64,000 nucleotides of DNA from Luteibacter yeojuensis (GTDB taxonomy: Bacteria; Pseudomonadota; Gammaproteobacteria; Xanthomonadales; Rhodanobacteraceae): assembly GCF_011742875.1 (NCBI RefSeq), contig NZ_JAAQTL010000001.1, positions 2,418,001-2,482,000 on the forward strand, in the 5' to 3' direction. Position numbers and translations under genes: made by a program. Position 1 is the stretch's first letter; each line of letters starts with the position of its first letter. The notes below the pieces were generated by a model. It had not been told where the DNA came from and did not search any database. It saw only the letters and a list, made by a program, of their open reading frames with translations. Of the stretch, positions 46,098 through 56,775 are shown one piece after another.

Positions 46098-47582
46098 TCA
46101 CCTCAACCCCACTGTGTCCTCGGCACGAAGCGCGGGAGAGCAGAGTCCCACGTTGGTTACGGTGTGGATATAAAACGCGGTGTGACCCGTAAGGCAAGGA
46201 TGTGACGACCAGTAATGGCCCGCTGCGTAGGGCCACCTTCCCGCAAAAGCCTGCTGAAGCAGCATGAGCTCACCCTCTGTCGGCAGCCGTTCCCCTCTGC
46301 CGGTCACGGCACTCTGGGCATTCGAGTAGAGGTAATGGCCAACGTAACTGACCTGCACAATGCCTGTGAAAGTAATCGTGTACGCCGCCGTCGCATTGGC
46401 ACTGTCGGTAACGGAGATCGTTGCGCTGCCATTCGCGCGCGGCGTGACGTGGCCGGAAGAGGTCACTACCGCCACCTGCTGGTTGCTGCTGCGATAGGTG
46501 TACGGAGGCTGGCCCCCGGAGGCTACCCGGGTGATTGAGTTATTCGCGTCGAAGGGCGGAAGGATATCCATTCGAGCGGTGATGATGAAGGTCCTGCCGG
46601 CGCGTGTCACCGGGCTGGTGTCGAACTGAAGAGGCGACGGGGTCAGGTCGGCCTGATCGTCTTCCGAATAAGTGAACGTTGCCCTCGCCGCTTTCGACGC
46701 GGGTAAGGTAAGACGGATGATCGGCACCACCTGACCGAAGTACTGGAAATAACGTAGCTGGTCGTTCTGCGCCTTGGTCCTGGCAGTCAGGTCGCCGTCA
46801 ATATAAAAGAACGACTGGATGGGAAGATTGGCCCCTGTTCCCGTCGCCCAAGTCGCCAGGCGCACTTCATTCTGGACGCGCCAGAACGCGTCGTCCATAC
46901 CAAGACGGGCACCAATGGCGGCCACGAAACGCGATGCCTGGTCACGCTCGCCTTCACGCACGCTCCAGCCGCATTGCCTGTCGTAGCGATCAGTGCCGGT
47001 GTTGAACCTTGCGAGCCAGGCACTGGCGGTCGATATGCCAAGGTTCGTGCATGGTTGGGAGTCGGCAGGGAAAGCCGTATTGGGACCGCAACCTTGCAAT
47101 GTGGGGCGGGCGGCCGTATTGGCGTCCATCGGGAAAACGCACAGCACGGCAATATTACTGTTCTTACCCGGCGGAGTTTTCAGCACAGGATAAAAAATGA
47201 AGCCATTCCGGTAGCTGAAAACAAGCTGCGCAAAGTTGTTGTCTTGGCGTAACCATGAGAAGGACACGCCGCCATTGGTGATGGATCCCGGACTTGGGTC
47301 CCAGGGCAGGAACGTCGGATTGTTCTCCGTGGCCCTCAGCATCACTCCGCTGCACAGTGCGGCGAACAGCCCCGGATTGCCGCAATCGTCGACCGTGCTG
47401 TTGTACCACTCGGTCAGTTCGGCGGCCGATGCCGGGCCTCGCGTCTCCAGCAAGCCCGTCGTCGTGAGGATGACCGGGACCGCATCGACCTCTGCACCGG
47501 CCGTCCGCGATACGGGTGCGGGAGCCTGCGCCGCGCAGGCCGTCAGGAAGATCGTGAGAAGAAAAACGACAATCCGTTCCAT
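46098..47582 (-). CDS. Secreted lipoprotein, halovibrin (Hvn)-like with an Ig-like domain
   Basis: 494 residues. MERIVVFLLTIFLTACAAQ has a lipobox (LTAC), so it is probably a lipoprotein. The N-terminal domain has LTEWYNSTVDDCGNPGLFAA, CSGVMLRATENNPTFLPWDP, GGVSFSWLRQDNNFAQLVF and NGFIFYPVLK. I associate this pattern with Pseudomonas/Burkholderia proteins annotated halovibrin HvnA/HvnC; the match is from memory and tentative. Residues about 370-430 hold a bacterial Ig-like (BIG) domain (SSNQQVAVVTSSGHVTPRANGSATISV). The C terminus has LPTEGELMLLQQAF, which resembles Ig-associated adhesins. DNA looks less GC-rich than its neighbours; possible horizontal acquisition. Confidence 0.7.
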   Translation of the reverse strand: MERIVVFLLTIFLTACAAQAPAPVSRTAGAEVDAVPVILTTTGLLETRGPASAAELTEWYNSTVDDCGNPGLFAALCSGVMLRATENNPTFLPWDPSPGSITNGGVSFSWLRQDNNFAQLVFSYRNGFIFYPVLKTPPGKNSNIAVLCVFPMDANTAARPTLQGCGPNTAFPADSQPCTNLGISTASAWLARFNTGTDRYDRQCGWSVREGERDQASRFVAAIGARLGMDDAFWRVQNEVRLATWATGTGANLPIQSFFYIDGDLTARTKAQNDQLRYFQYFGQVVPIIRLTLPASKAARATFTYSEDDQADLTPSPLQFDTSPVTRAGRTFIITARMDILPPFDANNSITRVASGGQPPYTYRSSNQQVAVVTSSGHVTPRANGSATISVTDSANATAAYTITFTGIVQVSYVGHYLYSNAQSAVTGRGERLPTEGELMLLQQAFAGRWPYAAGHYWSSHPCLTGHTAFYIHTVTNVGLCSPALRAEDTVGLR

Positions 47583-47940
47583 GGCACGCTCCCTGTGCTC
47601 TGCAATCAGCCGGGCGAATTCCCAGATCCGCCGCGGGTTCCCTGGACTTCACCGAAGCTATGTGGGCATCCGGGGCACGCTCCTTGTCACGGGGCAATGC
47701 CTCCGGCAGGTTCTGCGCCGGGCCCGGCCCCTTGAAGTTCAAGCTATCCCACGCCTGGGGCACGTGGTATCCAACGTGCGTCGTAGGGGAAGCATGGGCA
47801 CTTCCGGAAAGAGCATGCCCGCATGCGGTTTGTTCAACGGGATTTTCTTCTTCGTCGAAAACCGGACGGATTCCGAGTCCGGCAATTCCGGCGGTGAGAT
47901 AAGGGAAACCAAACGTCATCCAGGCATCTGCGGGTTGCGC
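47583..47940. other. Unassigned stretch between the lipoprotein and the pil operon
   Basis: No gene I can support. A minus-strand frame starting ATG 47919 (MTFGFPYLTAGIAG) has a hydrophilic content and runs past the lipoprotein start in another phase; no family is recognised. The DNA is AT-richer than the flanking pil genes, and may be a relic or lipoprotein promoter. Confidence 0.4.
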
Positions 47941-47972
47941 AAAAAAAAACGCCTGCGGGCCGCAGGCGTTTT
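47941..47972 (-). terminator. Rho-independent terminator of the pil operon
   Basis: On the minus strand, an 8-bp GC stem (CGCCTGCG with CGCAGGCG, extended by four A-T pairs) is followed by nine T (the A-run at 47941-47949). It begins about 20 nt after the pilQ stop. Confidence 0.88.
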
Positions 47973-47992
47973 CCTGGCTCGAAGCATTCCGC

Positions 47993-50269
47993 TTATTGCA
48001 GCGTATCGCTCAGGATGCGCGGCGTGACGAAGATCAGCAGTTCGGCCTTGTCGTTGCTGCGGTTCGTGCGACGGAACAGCACACCGAGGCCCGGGATGTC
48101 GCCGAGGCCCGGCACCTTGTTCGTCGTGTTGGACTTGGTGATCTCGTAGATACCGCCGAGGACCACGGTCTGGCCGTTGTCGACCAGCACGGACGTGTTG
48201 ATTTCACGTGTGTCGATCTGCGGCACCGCACCGCCGCCCGGGCTCGGGATGAGCTGGGCGAGCGCATCCTTCTTCACGTTGATCTTCAGATAGACGCGGC
48301 TGTCCGCCGTGATCGTCGGCGTCACGCGCAGCTCGAGCACGGCATCCTTGAACTGCACCGTGGCGTTCTGCGCCCCGCCGCCCGAGTTGGACGCCTGGTA
48401 GGTCACGTAGCCGATCTGCGTACCCTGCTTGATCACCGCTTCCTGCTGGTTCGCGGTGATGACGCGCGGGCTGGAGATCACCTCGCTGCGGCCTTCGGTC
48501 TGGGCGGCCGACAGTTCCAGGTCGACCAGGTAGTTAGCGCCAAGGATCGCCAGGCCGATGCTGCCGGCCGGATTCGAGACGGGCAGGTTGACGTTGTAGC
48601 CACCCGGCAGCGTGTACGGGTCGCGGGTCGGGATGTCGCCGGTCCGGCCGTTCGCAAGCCACTGGTTGTACGCGTTGGCATAGTTCACGTCGCTGTTGCG
48701 GACGCTCGTCACGAGGCCGCCGGTGCCACCCGCCGTGGTGCCGTTGCCGCCGCTGGTGAGATCGGGCGACGTGCCGATGATGTTGCTGTTGTTATGGTTG
48801 AAGCCCTGCGCACCCCAGCGGACACCCAGCTGTCGGGTGAACTGATCGGTGGCGACGACGATGCGCGATTCGATCAGCACCTGCTGCACCGGACGATCGA
48901 GCGTGCCGATCAACTCGCGCAGGTCGCGGATCTTGTCGGGCGTGTCGTTGATGAGCAGCGTGTTGGTGCGGTCGTCGAACGAGACGCTGCCGCGCGGCGA
49001 GAGGAACCCGCGGGTGGTGGCGCCGCCGCTGGAGCCGCCGCCGCCTTGCAGGCTGCCCTGGGTCAGGAGCTTGGCGATGTCTTCCGCCTTGCCGTAGCTG
49101 ATCGGAATGTAGTCGGACACCAGCTCGGCGGAATCCTCGGCCTTCTGGCGCGCGTCGGCGAGGTTCTGCTCGTAGCTGGCGAGCTCGGCCTGCGGCGCGA
49201 TCCAGATGACGTTGCCGCTACGGCGCTTGTCGAGGCCCTTGGCGCGCAGGATCACGTCCAGCGCCTGGTCCCACGGCGTGTTGACGAGGCGCAGGGTGAC
49301 GCTGCCGCCGACGCTGTCCGAGGCGACGAGGTTCAGCTTGGCTTCGTCGGCGATCAGCTGAAGGGCCGAACGCACCGGGATGTCCTGGAAGTTGAAGGTC
49401 AGGCGGGAACCCGAATACGTCGGTTCCTGACCCTTCGCGGTCTTGCCCGTGGGGGCGGGCGCCTTCTTCGGCGCGACTTCGACGACGTATTCGGTGCCGT
49501 TCTGGTAGGCCGACACCTCGACCTCGCCCTTGGTGCGGATATCGAGACGTGCGCCGCCGGGGCGCGAGCTGGGCTCGATGGCCTGCACCGGCGTCGCGAA
49601 GTCGAGCACGTCGAGGCGCTGGTTGAGTTTCGGCGGCAGCGTCGTGCCCGGCAGGCTGACGATCACATGGTCGCCCTCGCGGTGCATTTCCGGCGTGGAC
49701 GTCTGGGTGCCGAGCGTCACGAGCACGCGGCCCTCGCCGTTCTGGCCGCGGCGGAAGTCGATATTGTTGAGCGGCGTGCCGACGCTCGAAGGCAGCGCCT
49801 TCGTCGGGTCCGAGACGATCGCGGTAGTGGTCGTCGCCCCGCTCGGCCCGTTGTTCACGGTGACGATGAGGTTGTTGCCGTCCACCCGCGTCTTATAGGC
49901 GGAGTCGCGGAACAGCTCGATGGTGACGCGCGTGCGTCCGCCGGCCGACACCACCGATACGCCCGACGTCGCACCCTTGCCGATATCCAGGTGGCGCGTG
50001 CTGAACGCGTTGCTGGTGTCGGGAAGGTCGATGGCGATGCGTGGCGGATTGCTGGTCGTGAAGACCTTCGGTTCCGGTGCGCGCTCGGAAAACGCGAGGG
50101 TCAGCTCGACGCGGCCACCCGGCTGGGTGTCGTAGCTGACGTTCCGCAGCGCGTTGGCCGCCGCGGCCTGGCCGGCGAAGGCACCGGCCAGGGCCAGCGT
50201 GACGCCGAGGATCCAGCGGCGCGACCGATGGCGCGCGCTACCCGGCAGATGATTGAGTTTGGTCGTCAT
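47993..50269 (-). CDS. pilQ: Type IV pilus secretin PilQ
   Basis: 758 residues from ATG 50269. Signal peptide with WILGVTLALAGAFAGQAAAA. Two AMIN domains (RVELTLAFSERAPEPKVF; IDFRRGQNGEGRVLVTL) bind peptidoglycan. An STN domain (FNFQDIPVRSALQLIADEAKLNLVASD) precedes N-domains (NTLLINDTPDKIRDLRELIG) and the secretin barrel (VISSPRVITANQQEAVIKQG; NTSVLVDNGQTVVLGGIYE). It forms the outer-membrane pore of the type IV pilus. Last gene of pilMNOPQ. ATG 50278 is an alternative nine bases upstream; GGGGA favours 50269. Confidence 0.96.
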   Translation of the reverse strand: MTTKLNHLPGSARHRSRRWILGVTLALAGAFAGQAAAANALRNVSYDTQPGGRVELTLAFSERAPEPKVFTTSNPPRIAIDLPDTSNAFSTRHLDIGKGATSGVSVVSAGGRTRVTIELFRDSAYKTRVDGNNLIVTVNNGPSGATTTTAIVSDPTKALPSSVGTPLNNIDFRRGQNGEGRVLVTLGTQTSTPEMHREGDHVIVSLPGTTLPPKLNQRLDVLDFATPVQAIEPSSRPGGARLDIRTKGEVEVSAYQNGTEYVVEVAPKKAPAPTGKTAKGQEPTYSGSRLTFNFQDIPVRSALQLIADEAKLNLVASDSVGGSVTLRLVNTPWDQALDVILRAKGLDKRRSGNVIWIAPQAELASYEQNLADARQKAEDSAELVSDYIPISYGKAEDIAKLLTQGSLQGGGGSSGGATTRGFLSPRGSVSFDDRTNTLLINDTPDKIRDLRELIGTLDRPVQQVLIESRIVVATDQFTRQLGVRWGAQGFNHNNSNIIGTSPDLTSGGNGTTAGGTGGLVTSVRNSDVNYANAYNQWLANGRTGDIPTRDPYTLPGGYNVNLPVSNPAGSIGLAILGANYLVDLELSAAQTEGRSEVISSPRVITANQQEAVIKQGTQIGYVTYQASNSGGGAQNATVQFKDAVLELRVTPTITADSRVYLKINVKKDALAQLIPSPGGGAVPQIDTREINTSVLVDNGQTVVLGGIYEITKSNTTNKVPGLGDIPGLGVLFRRTNRSNDKAELLIFVTPRILSDTLQ

Positions 50270-50288
50270 GTGCGTCATCCCCGAGTTC

Positions 50289-50819
50289 TTAATTCTCACC
50301 GACCGCGATGCTTGCCGGACGCTCCATCCAACCGCCGGACCCATTGGGTACCAGCTCGACCAGATCGATCCGATCCTCGCCCACGGCGGTGATCCGGCCG
50401 TAGGCTTGCCCCATGTATTCATTGCGGTGAACCCGATGGATCACCCCTCCGGGATCCTTCACGAGCGCCTCCAGGTTACGGCCGGCACCAAGCGTGCCAA
50501 CCATCTTCAGGCTGTCCAGTGAAAACATTTCCAGGGGTTCCTTCGGACGGTTCTCGTCCGGACGCGGGCCATTGGAGGCCGCGGTATCCATTTCAGCCGT
50601 GCTCGGGCTGAACGGATCGCGGGCGCCCTGGTCCTGGTAGGCGAAGGTCTCGAACGTGCGGATCACCGGCAACGGCGGGATAGGCTCGCCCTTCTTGTGC
50701 TTCTCGGCATCGACCCATTCGCGCAGGTCGGACGTGCCGCGCGTGCAGCCGGCCAGCGAGAGCGTCGCGAAGAGGGCGAGGGCGAGCGAACGAAGGATGG
50801 CGTGATCGCGGGTCATCAT
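50289..50819 (-). CDS. pilP: Type IV pilus lipoprotein PilP
   Basis: 176 residues. Lipobox LSLAGCTRG after a signal (LRSLALALFATL). The conserved core is VIRTFETFAYQDQGARDPFSP and LEALVKDPGGVIHRVHRNEYMGQAYGRITAVGED, the HR-domain that contacts the PilQ N0 domain. It overlaps the pilO stop by 4 nt. It couples the inner-membrane PilMNO platform to PilQ. Confidence 0.95.
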   Translation of the reverse strand: MMTRDHAILRSLALALFATLSLAGCTRGTSDLREWVDAEKHKKGEPIPPLPVIRTFETFAYQDQGARDPFSPSTAEMDTAASNGPRPDENRPKEPLEMFSLDSLKMVGTLGAGRNLEALVKDPGGVIHRVHRNEYMGQAYGRITAVGEDRIDLVELVPNGSGGWMERPASIAVGEN

Positions 50820-51472
50820 TTCTTCTTCCCCTTGACCGGCTTCGCGTTCTTCGCCGTCTCGTCGTCGTCGAGGTAGCGGTAGGTCTTCACGGTGCCCTGC
50901 AGGACGAGGAGGCCCGAGGACGAGCCCTTTCCGTCCTTGCCGGCGTCCTTCGGACTGAGCGACACGTCGTGCAGCGTCAGGATCACGACGCGGGGCAACG
51001 AGGCCACGCCGCTGATGAAGGTGCCGAACTGGTGGTACGTGCCCACCATGCGAAGCGTGATCGGCTTCTCGGCGTAGAAGTCCTTCGGCGTTTCGGGGCC
51101 GGGCTGGAACAGTTCGTTCTCGATGCCGGCGGCCAGCGCCGTCTGCGAGATGTCGATGAGCAGTTCCGGCATCTCGGTCTTGCTGGGCAGCTGGCGCAAC
51201 AGGGTGCGCAGCATGTCCTGCATGTCGGCCAGCTGCTGTTCCAGGGCCTCGAGGTTGGCCGACTTGGCCTGCTTCTGGGAGAACTCCACCTTCAGCCGGT
51301 CTTCCTGGCTCTCGGCGTTGGTCAGATCGTCCTGCTGGCTGCTGATCTGGAAATACCAGCCGGCGAGCAGCACCACGGCGAACACCAGGCCGGTGAAGAA
51401 GAGCTTGATCGACTTGGGCCAGCCACCGACGTTGTGGCGATCGAGGTTGCGCAGATCGTCCAGGAATTTCAT
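50816..51472 (-). CDS. pilO: Type IV pilus assembly protein PilO
   Basis: 218 residues. DLRNLDRHNVGGWPKSIKLF precedes TM1 (FFTGLVFAVVLLAGWYFQI) and a coiled coil (EDRLKVEFSQKQAKSANLEALEQQLADMQ). The ferredoxin-like domain has DISQTALAAGIENELFQPGPE and VGTYHQFGTFISGVASLPRVV, the classic PilO pattern. It dimerises with PilN in the inner membrane. Stop overlaps pilP start; start overlaps pilN stop by 4 nt. Confidence 0.96.
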   Translation of the reverse strand: MKFLDDLRNLDRHNVGGWPKSIKLFFTGLVFAVVLLAGWYFQISSQQDDLTNAESQEDRLKVEFSQKQAKSANLEALEQQLADMQDMLRTLLRQLPSKTEMPELLIDISQTALAAGIENELFQPGPETPKDFYAEKPITLRMVGTYHQFGTFISGVASLPRVVILTLHDVSLSPKDAGKDGKGSSSGLLVLQGTVKTYRYLDDDETAKNAKPVKGKKK

Positions 51473-52184
51473 GGCTTGGCTCCTGCCGGGGCCGCCGCGG
51501 CCGCAGGCGTCTGGGCGGCCGGCGCGGCGTTCGGGGCCGGCCTGGCCGGGGTTGCCGCGCCGGCGGCCTGGGCCGACGGCACCGGCAGGGCGGCGGGCTT
51601 CGCCGGGGCGGCTGCCGTGGACGAGCCGGCGGGCGCCGTGTCCGCCGGGCTGCTCAGGCGTACATCGAGGCCGAAGCGATACGGCATGCGCGAGCCGTCG
51701 TGGGTGTTTTCCGTCTTGCGCAGATCGACGTGGCCCATCCAGGGCGAGGCCTCGATATTGCGCATGTATTCGGCCACGCCGGAGTTCGACTGCGAGATGC
51801 CGTCGAGCGACATGGAGGTGGCCGACTGCTTCATGCCGGAAAGGCGTGCGCTGGCCGGGATCGTCTTCACCAGCTCGTCGAACAGGTGGACCATCTGCGA
51901 ACGGTTGGCCTGCAGTTGCTCGATGATCTGCTTGCGCTGGAGCAGGTCGGCGCGGACCTTCTCCAGGTCCTTGATCTTGGCGATGCGGTCGTCGAGCTGC
52001 TTGATTTCGCCTTGGAGGTAGGTGTTCCGGTCGCCCTGGTTATTGATGCGGGCATCCATCCAGAACGACCAGGCGATGAGCACCACCAGGGCGGCGCCGA
52101 AGGCCAGGCCAAGCTGGATGTAGAACTCCCGTTCGCGTTGCTTGCGGCGCTCCGCGCGCCAGGGGAGCAGGTTTATGCGTGCCA

Positions 52185-52185
<1 letters not shown>
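51469..52185 (-). CDS. pilN: Type IV pilus assembly protein PilN
   Basis: 238 residues. The cytoplasmic N terminus MARINLLPWRAERRKQRERE is the INLLPWR motif that inserts into PilM. One TM (LGLAFGAALVVLIAWSFWM), a coiled coil (LQGEIKQLDDRIAKIKDLEK) and a ferredoxin-like domain follow. The last 60 residues are an Ala/Pro-rich low-complexity tail beyond the usual PilN end, probably a periplasmic linker. Start shares a base with the pilM stop. Confidence 0.95.
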
Positions 52186-53322
<1,137 letters not shown>

Positions 53323-53477
53323 CGGGCCTCGGGGGCCTCTTACCGGCACTAATTCACAAATCCAGTCACTGGGTTAGCGGATGCCGTTAACACCCGGTCG
53401 AATTCCCGCCCCCCGCCCCGGCGGCGGCTTGGTTCTATACTCGGCCCCGACCCACAAGGCGGTGACCCCTCCCCTCC

Positions 53478-56045
53478 ATGCGAATCCTCAAGCGTCTGCT
53501 GCGCTATGCGCTGTACCTGGCCCTGGCCGGCATCCTCTTCGTGGTTGGTGCCGTGGGCGTCGCCTACTGGCTGCTTTCCCCGCGCCTGCCCTCCGTGGCG
53601 GTCCTCCGGGACTACCACATGCAGGTTCCCCTACGGGTCCTGAGTTCCGACGGGCGGCTCATCGCCTCCTTCGGCGAAACCCGGCGCATCCCCGTGCATA
53701 TCGCCGACGTGCCGGCGCGGCTCAAGAACGCCGTGCTTTCGGCCGAGGACGCCGATTTCTACAGCCATCCCGGCGTCGACTGGCACGGCATCGCCCGCGC
53801 CGGCATCCACGTGATCCTGTCCGGCGGCGACAAGGGGCCGGGTGGGTCCACCATCACCCAGCAGGTGGCGCGCAACTTCTTCCTCAGTCCCGAGAAGCTC
53901 TACTCGCGCAAGCTGACCGAGATGTTCATCGCCCTGCGCATGGAGAACGAGCTCAGCAAGGACCAGATCCTCGAGCTCTACATCAACAAGATGTTCCTCG
54001 GGCACCGCTCGTACGGGCTGGCGGCGGCCGCCGCCTACTACTACGGGAAGAACCTCGACCAGCTGACCGTCGCCGAATGCGCCGCCCTCGCCTCGACCTT
54101 CCAGCTCCCCTCGGTCGTCAATCCGCTGAACAATCCCAAGCGCCTCCTTGCGCGGCGCAACTGGGTGCTGGGCCAGATGCTGGGCAACCGCTTCATCACC
54201 CAAGCCGAATACGAGCAGGCGATCAAGGAACCGAACGACGCGTTCCCGCACGAGCAACAGATCGAGGTGGACGCGCCCTATCTGGCGGAGATGGTCCGCC
54301 AGCAGGTGCTCGAGAAGCTCGGCAACGACGCCCTTACCGAAGGCTATGTCGTGCACACCACGGTCCCCAGCGACAGCCAGGCCGCCGCCAACGAGGCGCT
54401 GCGCGGCCGGCTGTCGGCCTACGACCGCCGCCATGGCTACCGTGGCCCCGAAGGTCACGAGGAACTGCCGGCCCAGGCCGGTCCCGAGGACTATGACCGC
54501 GTTCTCGCCGGCTACACGACCATTGCGGGCATGATGCCCGGCATCGTCACGGAGACCGGCGCAAAGGAGGCCAAGGTGTACCTCTCGCCCAAGGAGACGG
54601 TCACGCTGAGCCTGGAATCCATGGCCTGGGCCCGCCCTTACGTCAACGAAGGCCGTGCCGGCGCCGCACCCTCCCGCGTCGACGCCGTGCTGAAGCGTGG
54701 CGATGTCGTCCGCCTGTTCCGCGCGGCCAAGGACGAGGTCAACGAGGACGTCGCCAGCGGCGGCAACGCCTCGCCCGCCGCCAAGCCCGAGCCGAAGATG
54801 GAGTGGCGCCTCACGCAGATTCCCGCGGTGCAGGCGGCCCTCGTGGCGCTCGATCCCGAGGATGGCGCGGTGCGCGCCCTCGTCGGCGGCTTCAGCTTCG
54901 CGCGCTCGAAGTTCAACCGCGCCGTGATGGCCGCCCGCCAGCCGGGCTCGAGCTTCAAGCCCTACCTCTATTCGGCGGCGTTCGACCGCGGCTTCACCCC
55001 CGCCTCGATCGTCAACGACGCTCCGGTGGCCTTCCCCGACCCGTCCCGCCCGGACGGTGTGTGGACGCCGTCCAACGACGACGGCAAGTTCGACGGCCCG
55101 ATGCGTCTGCGCGAGGCGCTGGTGCAATCGAAGAACCTGGTGTCCGTGCGCCTGCTCGACGCGCTCGGACTTCGTTATGCCCGCGACTACATGACCCGCT
55201 TCGGCTTCACTCCCGACGCGCTGCCGCAGAACCTGTCGCTCGCGCTCGGTACGGCGTCGGTGTCGCCGATGAGCATGGCGCGTGGGTACGCCGTCTTCGC
55301 CAACGGCGGCTACCTCGTCACGCCCTACTTCATCTCGCGCATCGACGACCGCGACGGCAACGCGGTGTATGTCGCCAACCCCGAGCGCGCCTGCGCGGAC
55401 TGCCAGGAGCGCCTGCTCAACCCGACGCCGCCGGGCCCGCCCACCCAGGCGTCCACCGCGCTCATTCCGGCCCGTCCGGCCACGGCGGGCAGTGCCGCGG
55501 GCAGCGGCACGGGCGACGCCGTGCTGCCGGCCGACGCGCATGCCGACGCGTCGGAAGCGCCGAAACTCGCACCCCACGTGATCGACGTCCGCAACGACTA
55601 CCTCGTGACCTCGCTCATGCAGGATGTGGTGAAGCGCGGCACGGGCTCGGCCGCAAGGGCGCTGGGCCGCGACGACCTCGCGGGCAAGACCGGCTCCACG
55701 AACGACCATCGCGACGCATGGTTCGTCGGCTTCAACGGCGACGTATCCACGGCGGTGTGGGTCGGCTTCGACGACTTCAGCTCGCTGGGACGCGGCGAGT
55801 TCGGCGCCAAGGCGGCATTGCCGATCTGGATGGATTACATGGGCGCCGTCCTCAAGGACAAGCCCTCGCACACGCTGGCGATGCCGCCCGGCATCGTCAC
55901 CGTGCAGATCGACCCGGGCTCCGGGCTGCCCTCGCCCGGCGGCATGAACGAGATCATGAAAGTCGAGGACGTCGACCGTCTTCGCGAGCAGGCGACGCGG
56001 AAACAACAGGAGGAGCAGCAGGAACACGCCTACGACATCTTCTGA
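53478..56045 (+). CDS. mrcA: Penicillin-binding protein 1A (glycosyltransferase and transpeptidase)
   Basis: 855 residues. TM at YALYLALAGILFVVGAVGVAYW. GT51 domain: ALSAEDADFYSHPGVDWHGI-type sequence near residue 85 (catalytic Glu in SAEDADF) and GGSTITQQVARNFFLSPEKL. OB-like region (about 310-440) with KVYLSPKETVTL. Transpeptidase: active Ser-Ser-Phe-Lys in PGSSFKPYLYSAAF near residue 490, SKNL, and LAGKTGSTNDHRDAWFVGFNG near 740. It polymerises and crosslinks peptidoglycan in the inner membrane. A TATACT at 53436 may be its -10. Divergent from pilM, the usual arrangement in gammaproteobacteria. Confidence 0.97.
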   Translation: MRILKRLLRYALYLALAGILFVVGAVGVAYWLLSPRLPSVAVLRDYHMQVPLRVLSSDGRLIASFGETRRIPVHIADVPARLKNAVLSAEDADFYSHPGVDWHGIARAGIHVILSGGDKGPGGSTITQQVARNFFLSPEKLYSRKLTEMFIALRMENELSKDQILELYINKMFLGHRSYGLAAAAAYYYGKNLDQLTVAECAALASTFQLPSVVNPLNNPKRLLARRNWVLGQMLGNRFITQAEYEQAIKEPNDAFPHEQQIEVDAPYLAEMVRQQVLEKLGNDALTEGYVVHTTVPSDSQAAANEALRGRLSAYDRRHGYRGPEGHEELPAQAGPEDYDRVLAGYTTIAGMMPGIVTETGAKEAKVYLSPKETVTLSLESMAWARPYVNEGRAGAAPSRVDAVLKRGDVVRLFRAAKDEVNEDVASGGNASPAAKPEPKMEWRLTQIPAVQAALVALDPEDGAVRALVGGFSFARSKFNRAVMAARQPGSSFKPYLYSAAFDRGFTPASIVNDAPVAFPDPSRPDGVWTPSNDDGKFDGPMRLREALVQSKNLVSVRLLDALGLRYARDYMTRFGFTPDALPQNLSLALGTASVSPMSMARGYAVFANGGYLVTPYFISRIDDRDGNAVYVANPERACADCQERLLNPTPPGPPTQASTALIPARPATAGSAAGSGTGDAVLPADAHADASEAPKLAPHVIDVRNDYLVTSLMQDVVKRGTGSAARALGRDDLAGKTGSTNDHRDAWFVGFNGDVSTAVWVGFDDFSSLGRGEFGAKAALPIWMDYMGAVLKDKPSHTLAMPPGIVTVQIDPGSGLPSPGGMNEIMKVEDVDRLREQATRKQQEEQQEHAYDIF

Positions 56046-56103
56046 CGCGTGCGCGAGCGACGGCACGCGCCTGGCACACGAACACACCATACGGGGGTGA
56101 GTC

Positions 56104-56760
56104 ATGGCACGAGGCGAACACCACAGGATCCATGCGCAGGACAGGACGCAGCGCAACCGCGTCCTCGTCGCCCAGGAGGCGGCGCGCCTGATGAGCGAGC
56201 ATGGCATCCGTGACTTCCACCACGCGAAGCTGAAGGCCGCCGAGCGGCTCGGCATCGTCGATACACAGGCGCTTCCTCGCAACAACGAGATCGAAGATGC
56301 CCTGCGCGAACACCAGCGCCTGTTCCATGGGGATTCCCAGCCGCAGGCGCTGCGGGCCCGGCGCGAGGCCGCGGTGGAAGCCATGCGCTTCCTGCGAGAT
56401 TTCGATACACGCCTGGTGGGCGCCGTGCTGGAAGGCACCGCCGACGAGCACTCCGCCGTCTGCCTGCACGTCTACAGCGACGACCCCGAAGCCCCTGGCC
56501 TCTTCCTCCGCGAACAGGGCATTCCGCTGGAAACCCAGACGCGCCGCCTGCGCTGGTCGGGCACCGAGCAGAGCGAGCACACCGTCCTCCTGTTCGGTGC
56601 CGACGGCATTCCCTTCGACATCACCGTGCTGCCCGTGGACGCCCTGCGCCGGGCACCGCTGGATCGCGTGGACGAACGCCCGATGCGCCGCGCCACGGCG
56701 GCGATGGTGCGGGAACTGCTGGCGGAAGAGGACATCGAGGCGTTCAATACCTCGAGCTGA
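56104..56760 (+). CDS. Conserved protein of unknown function (nucleotidyltransferase-like region)
   Basis: 218 residues, no signal peptide. QNRVLVAQEAARLMSEHGI-like N terminus (helical; RNRVLVAQEAARLMSEHG), then DFHHAKLKAAERLGI. The middle FDTRLVGAVLEGTADEHSAVCLHVYSDDPEAPG has the G-S-like pattern seen in some nucleotidyltransferase folds, but no catalytic GSxxRG motif. LLFGADGIPFDITVLPVDALRRAP follows. I do not recognise the family with certainty. GGGGGTGAG lies before ATG 56104. It reads in the same direction as mrcA, 58 nt away, and ends at repeat G plus a bidirectional terminator. Confidence 0.75.
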   Translation: MARGEHHRIHAQDRTQRNRVLVAQEAARLMSEHGIRDFHHAKLKAAERLGIVDTQALPRNNEIEDALREHQRLFHGDSQPQALRARREAAVEAMRFLRDFDTRLVGAVLEGTADEHSAVCLHVYSDDPEAPGLFLREQGIPLETQTRRLRWSGTEQSEHTVLLFGADGIPFDITVLPVDALRRAPLDRVDERPMRRATAAMVRELLAEEDIEAFNTSS

Positions 56761-56775
56761 AAGGCTCGGAGCTGC

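Noticed and set aside
47164..47919. 251-codon minus-strand frame
   Set aside because: Its C-terminal two thirds overlap the lipoprotein gene in another phase; no recognisable domain.
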